A stretch of DNA of 64,000 nt, from the NCBI RefSeq assembly GCF_009192735.1, contig NZ_VTFU01000006.1:62001-126000 (forward strand). The letters run 5' to 3'. Shown here in pieces: positions 17,263 to 25,710 of this stretch. A program made the position numbers and the translations under genes. The notes beneath the pieces are model-generated. The model did no database searches, was not told where the DNA came from, and worked only from the letters and a program-made list of their open reading frames with translations. The DNA is from Arthrobacter gandavensis (lineage in GTDB: Bacteria > Actinomycetota > Actinomycetes > Actinomycetales > Micrococcaceae). Each line of letters begins with the position of its first letter. Position 1 is the first letter of the stretch.

Positions 17263-18909
17263 CTAGACGGGCTTTTCGATGTCGGTGGCGTCGAGGATGG
17301 AGTAGGCGTAGCCCTGCTCAGCGAGGAAACGCTGCCGCTTGGCGGCGAAGTCCTGGTCCAGGGTGTCGCGTGCCACGACCGTGTAGAAGTGGGCGGCCTT
17401 GCCGTCGGCTTTCGGACGCAGCAGCCGGCCCAGGCGCTGAGCCTCCTCCTGCCGGGACCCAAACGACCCGGAGACCTGCACTGCCACCGAAGCCTCGGGC
17501 AGGTCGATGGAGAAGTTCGCGACCTTGGAGACCACCAACGTGGTCAGCTTGCCCTCCCGGAAGTCGTTGAACAGCCGCTGGCGTTCCTTGACGGGGGTGT
17601 CGCCCTTGATCACCGGGGCGTCCAGCCGTTCGGCCAGTTCATCCAACTGATCCAGGTACTGGCCGATCACCAGGGTCTGCTCACCGGCATGGCGGCGGAC
17701 CAGCTGTTCCACCACTCCCGTCTTGGTCTCCGACGTGGAGCACAGCCGGTACTTGTCGCCGTCCTCCGCCATGGCATAGGCCACCCGCTCGTCCCGCGGC
17801 AGGTCCACCCGGACCTCGATGCATTCGGCCGGAGCAATGTAGCCCTGGGCCTCAATGTCCTTCCACGGGGCGTCGTAGCGCTTGGGGCCGATGAGGGAAA
17901 AGACCTCGCCTTCGCGGCCGTCCTCGCGGACCAGGGTGGCGGTCAGGCCGAGGCGGCGCCGTGCCTGCAGATCGGCCGTCATCCGGAAGATCGGGGCGGG
18001 CAGCAGATGGACCTCGTCGTAGATGATCAGGCCCCAGTTGTTCTTATCCAGCAGTTCCATATGCGGATAGAGGCCGCCGCGCTTGAGCGTCAGCACCTGA
18101 TAAGTGGCAATCGTGACGGGCCGCACTTCCTTGACCGCGCCGGAGTACTCCCCAATTTCGTCCTCGGTCAGCGAGGTGCGCTTAAGCAGCTCATCCTTCC
18201 ACTGGCGGGCCGAGACGGTGTTGGTGACCAGGATCAGCGTGGTGGTGGAACTGGTGGCCATGGCGGCCGCACCCACCAGGGTCTTGCCCGCTCCGCAGGG
18301 GAGGACCACGACGCCGGAACCGCCGGCCCAGAAGTTCTCAGTGGCCAGTTTCTGGTAGGGACGCAGCGCCCAGCCGTCCTCATCCAGCAGGATCGGGTGC
18401 GGGGTTCCGTCGATGTAGCCGGCCAGATCCTCGGCCGGCCATCCGAGCTTCAGCAGCAGCTGCTTGAGCTGGCCCCGCATGGAGGACTGCACCACAACCG
18501 TTTCGCCGTCAATCCGCGGCCCCAGCAGCGGCTGGATCTTCTTCGCGTGCAGGACCTCCTCCAGCACCGGGTAGTCATTGGTGCGCAGCACCAGGCCGTG
18601 CTGCGGATCCTTCTCCAGGCGCAGCCGCCCGTACCGGGACATCGTTTCCTCGATGTCCACCAGCAGGGAATGCGGCACCGGGAACCGCGAGTAATTGAGC
18701 AGCGTGTTCAGCACCTGCTCGGCATCGAGCCCCGCGGCCCGGGCGTTCCACAGCCCCAGCGGGGTGAGCCGGTAGCTGTGAATATGTTCCGGGGCACGTT
18801 CCAGCTCGGCGAACGCCGCTATCGCGTGCCGCGCCTCGGTGGCCTGTTCATGATCCACTTCCAGCAGGATGGTTTTGTCACTCTGGACAATCAACGGTCC
18901 GTCAGCCAT
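17263..18909 (-). CDS. XPB-type DNA repair helicase (superfamily 2)
   Basis: This 548-residue helicase is homologous to eukaryotic XPB/ERCC3 and to the mycobacterial XPB. It should unwind 3'-5' using ATP and probably acts in nucleotide-excision repair or recombination. An N-terminal damage-recognition-like domain (about 1-180) is followed by helicase motifs: LRPYQKLA (Q-like), PCGAGKT (Walker A), the YDEVHLL DEVH box and GLTATL. The RED motif typical of XPB lies in LVREDGREG, and motif VI is EEAQRLGRLLRPK. The start at ATG 18909 overlaps the upstream helicase-associated gene by eight bases, so they form one operon. As I recall, this pairing is conserved in M. tuberculosis (Rv0861c/Rv0862c). 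Confidence 0.94.
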   Translation of the reverse strand: MADGPLIVQSDKTILLEVDHEQATEARHAIAAFAELERAPEHIHSYRLTPLGLWNARAAGLDAEQVLNTLLNYSRFPVPHSLLVDIEETMSRYGRLRLEKDPQHGLVLRTNDYPVLEEVLHAKKIQPLLGPRIDGETVVVQSSMRGQLKQLLLKLGWPAEDLAGYIDGTPHPILLDEDGWALRPYQKLATENFWAGGSGVVVLPCGAGKTLVGAAAMATSSTTTLILVTNTVSARQWKDELLKRTSLTEDEIGEYSGAVKEVRPVTIATYQVLTLKRGGLYPHMELLDKNNWGLIIYDEVHLLPAPIFRMTADLQARRRLGLTATLVREDGREGEVFSLIGPKRYDAPWKDIEAQGYIAPAECIEVRVDLPRDERVAYAMAEDGDKYRLCSTSETKTGVVEQLVRRHAGEQTLVIGQYLDQLDELAERLDAPVIKGDTPVKERQRLFNDFREGKLTTLVVSKVANFSIDLPEASVAVQVSGSFGSRQEEAQRLGRLLRPKADGKAAHFYTVVARDTLDQDFAAKRQRFLAEQGYAYSILDATDIEKPV

Positions 18910-21334
18910 GCGCCGGGGTATCCTCCACTATTTCCACATCCATGATTCGGTGCACCGACACCACTCGCTCCACGTCCCGGCGCGGGTCAAAAACCCGCAC
19001 CCGGCCGTCGGTGACTGATAAGGGAACGAAAATCTCCTGCCGCTGATTCCCCTGGCCGTCCACCACGCCCATCCGGACGGAGCTTCGGGTGCGGATGGCC
19101 TCCCGCAGGATCTCCAGCCCGACCAGCGGCTGACTTTCGCTGCGGCCGGCCACCGGTGGCCCTTCGCCGCGCAGGGCCGCCAGCTGGTTCGCGACGTCGT
19201 CGTCGGTCAGTTCCCAGGGGTTCAACCGGGTTTTGGACGTCGGAGCCACGGTCACCGGCGGATGTGCGTGCGACCCGGCAACGGGACGGGCGCGGCCCTC
19301 CAGCGCCGGTGAGTAGCCAAGTTCGCGCAGGGTATAGGAGAGCTCCTGGGCGCTGGCGACGGAGCCGACGACGGTGGGCGAGAGGCGCACCAGTCCCAGG
19401 GACGCGGTGCGCGGGTCGGCGAGCAGGCCGGACAACCCCTCTTCGTCATCACTGCGCAGGTACGACGCGGCGGTTCCCACCCGAAGCCGGCCGTAGCGGG
19501 CGGCGGTGTCCTCCACCAGGTACTTCAGCGGCTGCGGGACTTCCGTTGCGGAGTGCCTGCGCAGGAAGTCCAGGATGTCAGCGGCGTCCTGTCCGCTGTC
19601 CAGCGCCCGCCGGATGGAGTCGGCGGAAAACCGGTAGATGGCTGCCGGGCCCTGGCCCTCGGCGTCGGAGATGGACGCGAGGCGGCGTGCCACCCCAGGC
19701 TCGAGGTAGCCGGGGGCCACGGCAGTCAGGTCGGCCTGCAGCAGAAAGGAATTCAGCGGTTCCGGGAGGGCGTCGCGCAGGCGCCGCAGGGCAGTGTCCC
19801 AGTCGCCGGCCGCGACTGCGGCGCCGAGGTCGGTCAAGGCACCCGAACCGAGCAGGCCCAGCTGTGCCGCTTCTTTCAGGATGCCCGGCACCAAGCGGGC
19901 GAACCTGCGCTGCAGGCGGGGCTGGTGCCAGGTCAGGGCACTGACCAGGGATTCGGCGTCGAGCGCCCCGGTGGTTTCCTCTTCGGGGGCATCCTCCGCC
20001 GCCAGCCGGGCGAGCATCTCCAGTGCCCGCTGCCGCACCAGCGGCGCGTCCGGGCGGGACGCTTCGCCGGCCAGCGCGTTGATGGCGCCGCCGCCGGGGA
20101 GCGGGCTCCCGACCAGGGACGGGGCACGGTCCGCATCCAGCCAGGCGGCAACCAGCTGCTTCCACTGCTCGTGCCGGTCCAGCGTCAGCCAGGTTCCCTC
20201 GGTGGCGCACCAGCGGGATGTGGTGACATCCAGCGACAGCAGGCCCGACAGTGCACCAAGCTCCAGCAGCCAGGCGGTGGCAGGGGCGTCGATGCGCAGG
20301 CTTTCGGAGACCCTCCGCACCTCCCGCACGCCCACCCCACCGGATCGGAGGGTGCTGATGGGGGTTGCCTTGGCCACCGACAACAGCTCAGTGAGCAGGC
20401 GAAGGGTTTCCGCCACCGCGCCATAGGCTGCGTTGTCGCGGACGCTGTCCAGGACCCTGCGCGTCACGGGGGCCGGCGGCTGCAGCTTGAAGTCGGAAAC
20501 GATGACATGGCCGCGCGATGCCTGTCCCACCGGCCTCGGCAGCTCAACATGCAGGGCGTCCAAGGGCACCAGCAGCCCGCGCGCCATCAGCCATTCCACC
20601 GGTGTGGGGGAGGGGTTGTCCAGCACTGCGCGCCCCATGGCGGCCTTTTTTGGAATGGTGCCAACGGGGGAGTACTTGAAACGGCGGAGCAGTTCCATCG
20701 TTTGCGGCGGGGCATCGGCAATGAGCCTGGCCCAGCCCGCCGGATCGGACACCAGGTGGTGCAGGGAATGGGCCGCAGTGGCGGGCGTGTCGGCCCGTTC
20801 CATGGGGATGCCGCTCTTCCGCAGGCCTTCCACGATGCCCACCAGGCGCTGCCCGAATTCCGGATGCTGGACCGCGAGGGTGGAATACGGACGCCCCAGA
20901 CCGGCCGGATACGCCCCGAGCGCCTCGCCCAGGACCGCGACCGGCAGATAGAAGCGCCTGCTGGCATCTGCTTTGGGCGCGCCGGGATGCGGGGTGGCAC
21001 GGCGCAGCAGGGCAAGGGCATGCAGATGATTCAGGATCGAGTCGAGTGCCTTGATGGTGGACCCGGCTATGGCGCTTTTCAGCCAGGACGCAGTGGTGCT
21101 GAGGTGGGAGTCCTCGTTGGTGGTCAGGTCAACGGCCTCGAGGACCTGCAGCTCCGGTGACGTGAGCTTTTCCAGCACGCGCTGGACGCTGATCCGCGTG
21201 GAGGCGCGGGCTGCGAGGGCTTGGAAATCCGGAACCGGAGGGAGGATGAGATCGGGTCTGGCCGCAAGCAATTCACGCAGTTGGTCATCACTGCGTGCAG
21301 CTAGATCTTCGGCTAAAGCTCGGATCGCGGACAT
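18902..21334 (-). CDS. Helicase-associated (XPB/Ssl2-like) domain protein
   Basis: This 810-residue protein is regularly found next to bacterial XPB. Its N-terminal part (LAARSDDQLRELLAARPDL onward) and C-terminal 'helicase XPB/Ssl2 N-terminal-like' segment (about 600-740) match the helicase-associated family, but no ATPase motifs are present. A WYL-like module may end the protein (VRMGVVDGQGNQRQEIFVPL to RVFDPRRDVERVVSVHRI). It probably works with the XPB helicase, with which it overlaps. I chose ATG 21334 because a TAACGT -10 box lies seven bases upstream, giving a leaderless start; the longer frame to 21406 has no support. The function is inferred from linkage only. Confidence 0.85.
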   Translation of the reverse strand: MSAIRALAEDLAARSDDQLRELLAARPDLILPPVPDFQALAARASTRISVQRVLEKLTSPELQVLEAVDLTTNEDSHLSTTASWLKSAIAGSTIKALDSILNHLHALALLRRATPHPGAPKADASRRFYLPVAVLGEALGAYPAGLGRPYSTLAVQHPEFGQRLVGIVEGLRKSGIPMERADTPATAAHSLHHLVSDPAGWARLIADAPPQTMELLRRFKYSPVGTIPKKAAMGRAVLDNPSPTPVEWLMARGLLVPLDALHVELPRPVGQASRGHVIVSDFKLQPPAPVTRRVLDSVRDNAAYGAVAETLRLLTELLSVAKATPISTLRSGGVGVREVRRVSESLRIDAPATAWLLELGALSGLLSLDVTTSRWCATEGTWLTLDRHEQWKQLVAAWLDADRAPSLVGSPLPGGGAINALAGEASRPDAPLVRQRALEMLARLAAEDAPEEETTGALDAESLVSALTWHQPRLQRRFARLVPGILKEAAQLGLLGSGALTDLGAAVAAGDWDTALRRLRDALPEPLNSFLLQADLTAVAPGYLEPGVARRLASISDAEGQGPAAIYRFSADSIRRALDSGQDAADILDFLRRHSATEVPQPLKYLVEDTAARYGRLRVGTAASYLRSDDEEGLSGLLADPRTASLGLVRLSPTVVGSVASAQELSYTLRELGYSPALEGRARPVAGSHAHPPVTVAPTSKTRLNPWELTDDDVANQLAALRGEGPPVAGRSESQPLVGLEILREAIRTRSSVRMGVVDGQGNQRQEIFVPLSVTDGRVRVFDPRRDVERVVSVHRIMDVEIVEDTPAHG

Positions 21335-21341
21335 CGTCTCC

Positions 21342-21347
21342 ACGTTA
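21342..21347 (-). promoter_or_regulatory. Leaderless promoter -10 for the XPB operon
   Basis: On the minus strand, TAACGT is followed by seven bases and then the ATG at 21334. This spacing puts the transcript start at the start codon. It supports the shorter start for the helicase-associated gene. Confidence 0.5.
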
Positions 21348-21374
21348 CCCGACCCGGGGCCAAAACGGACTGGA

Positions 21375-21656
21375 TCAGCCGCGTCGCCTGCGGCGGATAC
21401 CGTCAATTACCAAGCCCACCATTAGGAGGAATGCCGCTGGAAGGCCGTAAAAGGCGCCCGCGGCGAAGCCGGGCCAGAAGCTTTCCGAACGCAGCCCGGA
21501 GAGGACGACCACGCCCAGGCACAGCAGTCCGACCACCGCCAGCAGGGCGGCCACGCCGGTGAGGATGCGGCGCCACCGGGGACCCTCCGGTGCACTTCGG
21601 TGCGGTGTTCTACCCGGGGTCCGGCCTGGGGAGGGGGTGCTGGTGTCCATGGCCAT
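21375..21656 (-). CDS. Small two-helix membrane protein
   Basis: I do not recognise a named family. The product has about 93 residues: a Pro/Thr/Arg-rich N-terminus of about 28 residues, then two hydrophobic segments (ILTGVAALLAVVGLLCLGVV, about 30-55, and FWPGFAAGAFYGLPAAFLL, about 60-85) and a closing basic cluster, IRRRRRG. That topology puts both ends in the cytoplasm by the positive-inside rule. Two ATGs (21656 and 21650) are possible. A TAGCGT box lies just before the first, consistent with a leaderless or nearly leaderless message. It is upstream of, and codirectional with, the XPB operon, with a 40-base gap. Confidence 0.65.
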   Translation of the reverse strand: MAMDTSTPSPGRTPGRTPHRSAPEGPRWRRILTGVAALLAVVGLLCLGVVVLSGLRSESFWPGFAAGAFYGLPAAFLLMVGLVIDGIRRRRRG

Positions 21657-21745
21657 TAACGCTAACAGCGGAAATGGCCCGGTCCAACGCCGCGGTACAG
21701 GGGAAGGAATAGGGGGTCGGGATATTCTAAAGGGAACAGACTTCC

Positions 21746-21770
21746 CCGTAGTATCTCTGCCGTAGTATCT
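21746..21770. repeat. 11-bp direct repeat upstream of a cold-shock gene
   Basis: CCGTAGTATCT occurs at 21746-21756 and again at 21760-21770, with start points 14 bases apart. It lies about 145 bases upstream of the extended cold-shock gene, near TATTCT at 21723. It may be a regulator site or chance. Confidence 0.5.
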
Positions 21771-21913
21771 GGAAGAACCTGGCATCCCGGAACAAGCTGG
21801 TTTCTGACGGAAGTGCCGGGCCGTGCATTCCGGCATACGGCGGGCACTGCGGGTTGCGCAATACTGCGGCAGTTTTCTCTGCCGCACCCAACAGCTAAGA
21901 AGAGGTAACCGAA

Positions 21914-22297
21914 GTGCCCATCGGCAAGGTCAAGTGGTTCGACACTGGTAAAGGTTTTGGGTTTCTGGCCACGGACGATGGTCAGGAAGTGTTCCTGCAC
22001 GCCTCGGCCCTTCCCGCCGGTGTAACCGAGGTGAAGCCCGGGACGCGGATGGAGTTCGGTGTTGCTGACGGCCGCCGTGGTCCGCAGGCCCTGTCGGCGC
22101 GGATTCTGGAGGCTCCGCCGTCCGTGGCGAGGGCCACCCGGAAGAGCGCCGATGACATGGCCGTCATTACGGAAGACCTTATTAAACTGTTGGATGCAGT
22201 CTCGAACGGCCTGCGCAAGGGCCGCTACCCCGACAAGAAGCATGCCACCAAGGTGGCGGCCGTCCTTCGCGCCGTCGCCGATGACCTGGACGTATAA
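21914..22297 (+). CDS. Cold-shock domain protein with C-terminal extension
   Basis: This 127-residue protein has an N-terminal cold-shock domain (residues 1-68) with the motifs GKVKWFDTGKGFGFL and EVFLHASAL. A helical tail of about 60 residues (residues 75-127, from ATRKSADDMAVITEDLIKLL to VLRAVADDLDV) is not part of the classical fold. Extended cold-shock proteins of this kind are typical of actinobacteria and sit beside a DUF3027 gene, as here: the next gene starts 14 bases downstream. The start is GTG 21914, behind AGAGG. The tail probably mediates interactions; its helix content and acidic end differ from the RNA-binding domain. It differs from the 67-residue Csp at 12179, which lacks the tail. 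Confidence 0.93.
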   Translation: MPIGKVKWFDTGKGFGFLATDDGQEVFLHASALPAGVTEVKPGTRMEFGVADGRRGPQALSARILEAPPSVARATRKSADDMAVITEDLIKLLDAVSNGLRKGRYPDKKHATKVAAVLRAVADDLDV

Positions 22298-22311
22298 GGC
22301 GGAGCCGCTGC

Positions 22312-22953
22312 ATGACCATGAGCGCAACATCATCTTCTGAAGCCGACAACGAACAACAGGAGCAGGCGGCAGCGCCGGCTAAGGCCGCTGCCGCATCCTC
22401 CCCGGAGACCGCTGCCGGAGGGACCTCGCACGAGGCTGCCGCCGGCCCGGCCCCTGCGGGCGGAGCACCTGCAGAGAGTGCACCCGCGGCCAAGGCGCCG
22501 CGGCGTGCGCCGCGCCGCCCCTCCAAGCCGGATGCAGTGCTTGCCGCCGCAGTCGAAACAGCGCGCGCCGGACTTCTTGAAGTGGTCCCGGCCGAGCAAA
22601 TCGGTGCTTACGCTGGTGCATTCCCGGATGCCGAGCGCCTTGTCACGCACCGCTTCGAGGCTCTTCGGCCCGGTTATAACGGGTGGCAGTGGTATGCCAC
22701 GGTGGCGCGGGTGCCGCGCGGCAAGGTTGCCACCGTTTGTGAAGTGGGGCTGCTGCCATCGGAGAACGCGGTCCTTGCTCCCGAATGGGTACCGTGGTCG
22801 GAACGGATCCGCCCTGAAGACGTCGCTGCGGATGAAGCGGCGCAGGCACAGGAACGGGCCAATGCCCAGGCGCAGGAGGACGCAGACCACGCGGACGACG
22901 GCGGCGCCGCGGGCAGCGGGGACAACGGAGCGGACACGCGGGAGGACAGCTAG
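22312..22953 (+). CDS. DUF3027 domain-containing protein
   Basis: This is a 213-residue protein of the actinobacterial DUF3027 family. Residues 1-60 are Ala/Pro/Glu-rich and likely disordered. The family core (about 65-165) includes PDAVLAAAVETARAGLLE, HRFEALRPGYNGWQWYATVAR and CEVGLLPSENAVLAPEWVPW. The C-terminal 45 residues are acidic (Asp/Glu/Gln/Ala) and probably flexible. It starts at ATG 22312, with GGAG about eight bases before, 14 bases after the cold-shock gene, so both are probably made from one transcript. The DUF3027 core has no assigned activity. Coupling with a cold-shock protein suggests a role around RNA or ribosomes, but that is inference. Confidence 0.88.
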   Translation: MTMSATSSSEADNEQQEQAAAPAKAAAASSPETAAGGTSHEAAAGPAPAGGAPAESAPAAKAPRRAPRRPSKPDAVLAAAVETARAGLLEVVPAEQIGAYAGAFPDAERLVTHRFEALRPGYNGWQWYATVARVPRGKVATVCEVGLLPSENAVLAPEWVPWSERIRPEDVAADEAAQAQERANAQAQEDADHADDGGAAGSGDNGADTREDS

Positions 22954-23026
22954 GGCATTGAGGTCCGGGGCAGACGTAGTCACAGTCATCACTGGTCAAT
23001 CACTTTTCACTGGGCGGTGGTGACCG

Positions 23027-24301
23027 GTGTTCCGTTCGCTTCGGCTGTTCAACTACCGCATCTGGTTCCTGGGTGCCTTGGTGTCCAACATTGGCACCTG
23101 GATGCAGCGCACCGCCCAGGACTGGCTGGTGTACGACATCCTCACGCACCAGGATGCGGCGGCCATGGGAATCGTCATGGCCCTCCAGCTTGGCCCGCAG
23201 CTGCTGCTTGCTCCGTGGGCCGGGCTGATCGCCGACACCTATAACCGGCGCAAGGTCCTGCTTTTCACCCAAGTGGCCATGGCCATGCTGGGGCTCGGCC
23301 TGGGTGTGCTCGTGCTCTCGGGGGAAGCGCAGCTGTGGCATGTGTACGCCTTTGCGCTGGCACTGGGAGTGGTGTCCGCCGTCGACGCCCCCGCCCGCCA
23401 GAGTTTTGTTTCGGAGGTTGTGGGCGAAGCCGACCTGCCCAACGCCGTCGCACTGAACAGCGCATCCTTTAATGCCGCGCGCATGGTCGGCCCGGCGGCT
23501 GCCGGCCTGCTCACGGTTGCAGTGGGTCCGGGCTGGGTGTTCCTCATCAACACGTTCACCTTTGCCGCGATGGTCCTGGCCCTGCTCAAGATGCGCAGCG
23601 GCGAGCTGCGCATACTGCCCAAGGCTGCTCCGGGAAAGGGGCGGATCAGGGCAGGTCTGCGCTACGTCCGGCACCGTCCCGACCTCATGATGGTGCTGTT
23701 GGCCATCTTCATTGTCGGTACGTTCGGGCTGAACTTCGCCGTATACATTGCGGCCATGGCCCGCACCGAGTTCGGCCAGGACGCCGGCATTTTCGGGTTG
23801 CTGAACTCGGTGATGGCCATCGGATCGGTGACCGGCGCATTGCTGTCGGCCCGGCGGGACAAACCCAGGCTGCGGTTCATCTTCGGGGCCGCCGGTGCCT
23901 TCGGGCTGGCGTGCCTGGTGGCCGCGGCCTCGCCAACACTGCTGTGGTTTGCGGTTTCGCTGATTCCGGTGGGACTGTTCGCGCTGACGCTCATGACCAG
24001 CGCCAACGCCTACGTGCAGACCACGACCACTCCTGTGATGCGTGGCCGCGTCATGGCGCTGTACTTCGCCATTTTCATGGGCGGCACTCCGATTGGTGCC
24101 CCACTGGTGGGATGGGTGTCCAACAGTTTCGGGCCGCGCTGGAGCCTGGGCGTGGCCGCCGCCTCCGGGATCATCACCGCAGTGGTGGGACTGATCTGGG
24201 CCTGGCGTTCCCAGCACCTGCGTCTTTCCTATGACCGGACGCTGCCCCGCCGGCTGCACCTGACGACCCGTGAAACGGAGCAGGACCCGGACGTGCCGTG
24301 A
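23027..24301 (+). CDS. MFS transporter (MFS_3 family)
   Basis: This is a 424-residue permease of the MFS_3 family with 12 predicted membrane helices. It opens with the group signature FRSLRLFNYRIWFLGALVS and NIGTWMQRTAQDWLV, followed by the loop-2 motif ADTYNRRKVL. It includes SVVDAPARQSFVSEV-like sequence (residues about 120-140), a further family mark. Unlike the paralogue at 1705, it has no C-terminal barrel domain and ends in a short charged tail. The start is GTG 23027, with no clear ribosome site; translation may be coupled to upstream genes. The DUF3027 gene ends 73 bases earlier. In mycobacteria a similar transporter lies in the same serC neighbourhood. The substrate is unknown. Confidence 0.9.
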   Translation: MFRSLRLFNYRIWFLGALVSNIGTWMQRTAQDWLVYDILTHQDAAAMGIVMALQLGPQLLLAPWAGLIADTYNRRKVLLFTQVAMAMLGLGLGVLVLSGEAQLWHVYAFALALGVVSAVDAPARQSFVSEVVGEADLPNAVALNSASFNAARMVGPAAAGLLTVAVGPGWVFLINTFTFAAMVLALLKMRSGELRILPKAAPGKGRIRAGLRYVRHRPDLMMVLLAIFIVGTFGLNFAVYIAAMARTEFGQDAGIFGLLNSVMAIGSVTGALLSARRDKPRLRFIFGAAGAFGLACLVAAASPTLLWFAVSLIPVGLFALTLMTSANAYVQTTTTPVMRGRVMALYFAIFMGGTPIGAPLVGWVSNSFGPRWSLGVAAASGIITAVVGLIWAWRSQHLRLSYDRTLPRRLHLTTRETEQDPDVP

Positions 24302-24316
24302 CGTCCGGGTCCTGCT
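24279..24316. terminator. 16-bp hairpin between convergent MFS and serC genes
   Basis: AGCAGGACCCGGACGT (24279-24294) pairs perfectly with ACGTCCGGGTCCTGCT (24301-24316) across a six-base loop. The left arm lies in the last codons of the MFS gene. No T-run follows directly, but the position between convergent genes supports a terminator role on both strands. Confidence 0.7.
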
Positions 24317-24334
24317 GCTGCGGGCTTTTGCCGG

Positions 24335-25462
24335 CTAGGAGTTTTCGATGACGAAGTCGATGCACCGCAGCAGCGCGCTGACGTCCTCCGGATCGATGGC
24401 AACAAAAGTGGCAATGCGCAGCTGGTTGCGGCCGAGCTTGCGGTACGGCTCCACATCCACGACGCCGTTGGCGCGCAGCGTCTTTGCCAGGGCGGCAGCA
24501 TCGATGCTCTCGTCAAAGTCAATGGTGGCGATGACGTTCGAGCGGTCCTGCGGACGCGCCACGAACGGCGTGGCCACCGGGGACGCCTCGGCCCAGGAAT
24601 AGATCCTGCCGGCCGAATCCGCCGTGCGGGCGGCAGCGAACGGAAGTCCGCCACTGGCGTTCAGCCACTGAACCTGCGCATTGAGCGTCACCAGCGTGGA
24701 CAGCGACGGCGTGTTGTACGTCTGGTTCAGCTTGGAGTTGTCGATGGCGGTCTGGAGGTTCAGGAAGTCCGGAATCCACCGGTCCGAGGAATTGATCCGT
24801 GCCGCGCGTTCCAGCGCAGCCGGGGAGAACATGCCCAGCCACAGGCCGCCGTCGGAGGCAAAGTTCTTTTGCGGTGCAAAGTAGTACACGTCGGATTCGG
24901 CAAGATTCACGTGCAGGCCACCGGCCGCGGAGGTTGCATCGACCAGGACAAGGGAGCCGTCGTCGGCGCCTTCCACCCGGCGCACCGGTGCGGCCACCCC
25001 GGTGGAAGTCTCATTCTGCGGCCAGGCGTAAACGTCCACCCCGGCCTCCGCGACCGGCTCCGGACGGGTTCCGGGCTCGGCCTTGATGATGGAGGAACCG
25101 GCAAGGAAGGGAGCCTTGTTGGTGGCGGCCGCAAACTTGGAGCCGAATTCACCGAAGGAGAGGTGCTGTGCCTTGTTCTCCACGAGGCCAAAGGACGCCA
25201 CGTCCCAGAATGCGGTGGATCCGCCGACGCCCAGCACGACCTCGTATCCGTCGGGGGCTTTAAAGAGGTCCGAAAGTCCTTCGCGGATGCTGCCGACGAG
25301 GTTCCGGACGGGGGCCTGGCGGTGCGAGGTGCCCAGCAGGTTGGTGCCGGCGAGGGCCAGCGCTTCCATCTGCTCCGGACGCACTTTCGACGGCCCGGCT
25401 CCGAACCGTCCGTCCAGTGGAAGCAGTTCAGCGGGGATCTTCAGTGCGGCGGTTTCGCCCAT
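24335..25462 (-). CDS. serC: Phosphoserine transaminase
   Basis: SerC (375 residues) converts 3-phosphohydroxypyruvate and glutamate to phosphoserine in serine synthesis, using PLP, and also serves pyridoxine synthesis in some bacteria. It is the actinobacterial type: it begins MGETAALKIPAELLP, then GRFGAGPSKVRPEQ and LLGTSHRQAPV. The PLP lysine lies in YYFAPQKNFASDGG, and a substrate Arg in RPQDRSNVIATIDF. The start at ATG 25462 has GGAG eight bases before it; the frame extends upstream to 25672 but that part does not match the family. It is divergent from the IdeR-like gene with 248 bases between. SerC is likewise near a cold-shock/DUF3027 region in mycobacteria, as I recall. Confidence 0.95.
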   Translation of the reverse strand: MGETAALKIPAELLPLDGRFGAGPSKVRPEQMEALALAGTNLLGTSHRQAPVRNLVGSIREGLSDLFKAPDGYEVVLGVGGSTAFWDVASFGLVENKAQHLSFGEFGSKFAAATNKAPFLAGSSIIKAEPGTRPEPVAEAGVDVYAWPQNETSTGVAAPVRRVEGADDGSLVLVDATSAAGGLHVNLAESDVYYFAPQKNFASDGGLWLGMFSPAALERAARINSSDRWIPDFLNLQTAIDNSKLNQTYNTPSLSTLVTLNAQVQWLNASGGLPFAAARTADSAGRIYSWAEASPVATPFVARPQDRSNVIATIDFDESIDAAALAKTLRANGVVDVEPYRKLGRNQLRIATFVAIDPEDVSALLRCIDFVIENS

Positions 25463-25595
25463 GGGTATCGCTCCAAGCGTTTGGCAGGGTGCTCTGATGT
25501 GCCTTTCCATTCTGCCCCACCGGCCTGCTTCCCAGCCATTCGTGAACAGACCGTTGCGGGGGTTCCACGGGTTGGGCGGAATTATCTGCACTCTG

Positions 25596-25614
25596 TGCAA
25601 ATAAGCTAACGTAA
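25596..25614. promoter_or_regulatory. Weak DtxR-box-like sequence
   Basis: The 19 bases match about 12 positions of a DtxR/IdeR consensus (the right half GCTAACGTAA is close; the left half is poor). It is about 100 bases upstream of the IdeR-like start. It could be an autoregulatory half-site but is not convincing alone. Confidence 0.2.
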
Positions 25615-25664
25615 AGGGCAATAATGACCTCTGGCGGCGGCGTCCGCCGTAGTTCTCCTGAATC

Positions 25665-25696
25665 TTTCGCACGAGTATTCTTCCGCACGAGTAATA
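25665..25696. repeat. Tandem 16-bp duplication upstream of ideR-like gene
   Basis: TTTCGCACGAGTATTC (25665-25680) is followed immediately by TTCCGCACGAGTAATA (25681-25696), sharing CGCACGAGTA. The second copy abuts the ribosome site AGGAG. It lies 15 bases before the start codon and could bind a regulator or pause a ribosome. Confidence 0.6.
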
Positions 25697-25710
25697 GGAG
25701 CGGCCCTGCC

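Noticed and set aside
19553-21160. Plus-strand open frame over the helicase-associated gene
   Set aside because: The minus strand encodes the conserved helicase-associated protein; the plus frame is a mirror of its codon bias.
25596-25614. Canonical iron box
   Set aside because: Only one half matches; kept as a weak feature, not claimed as an operator.
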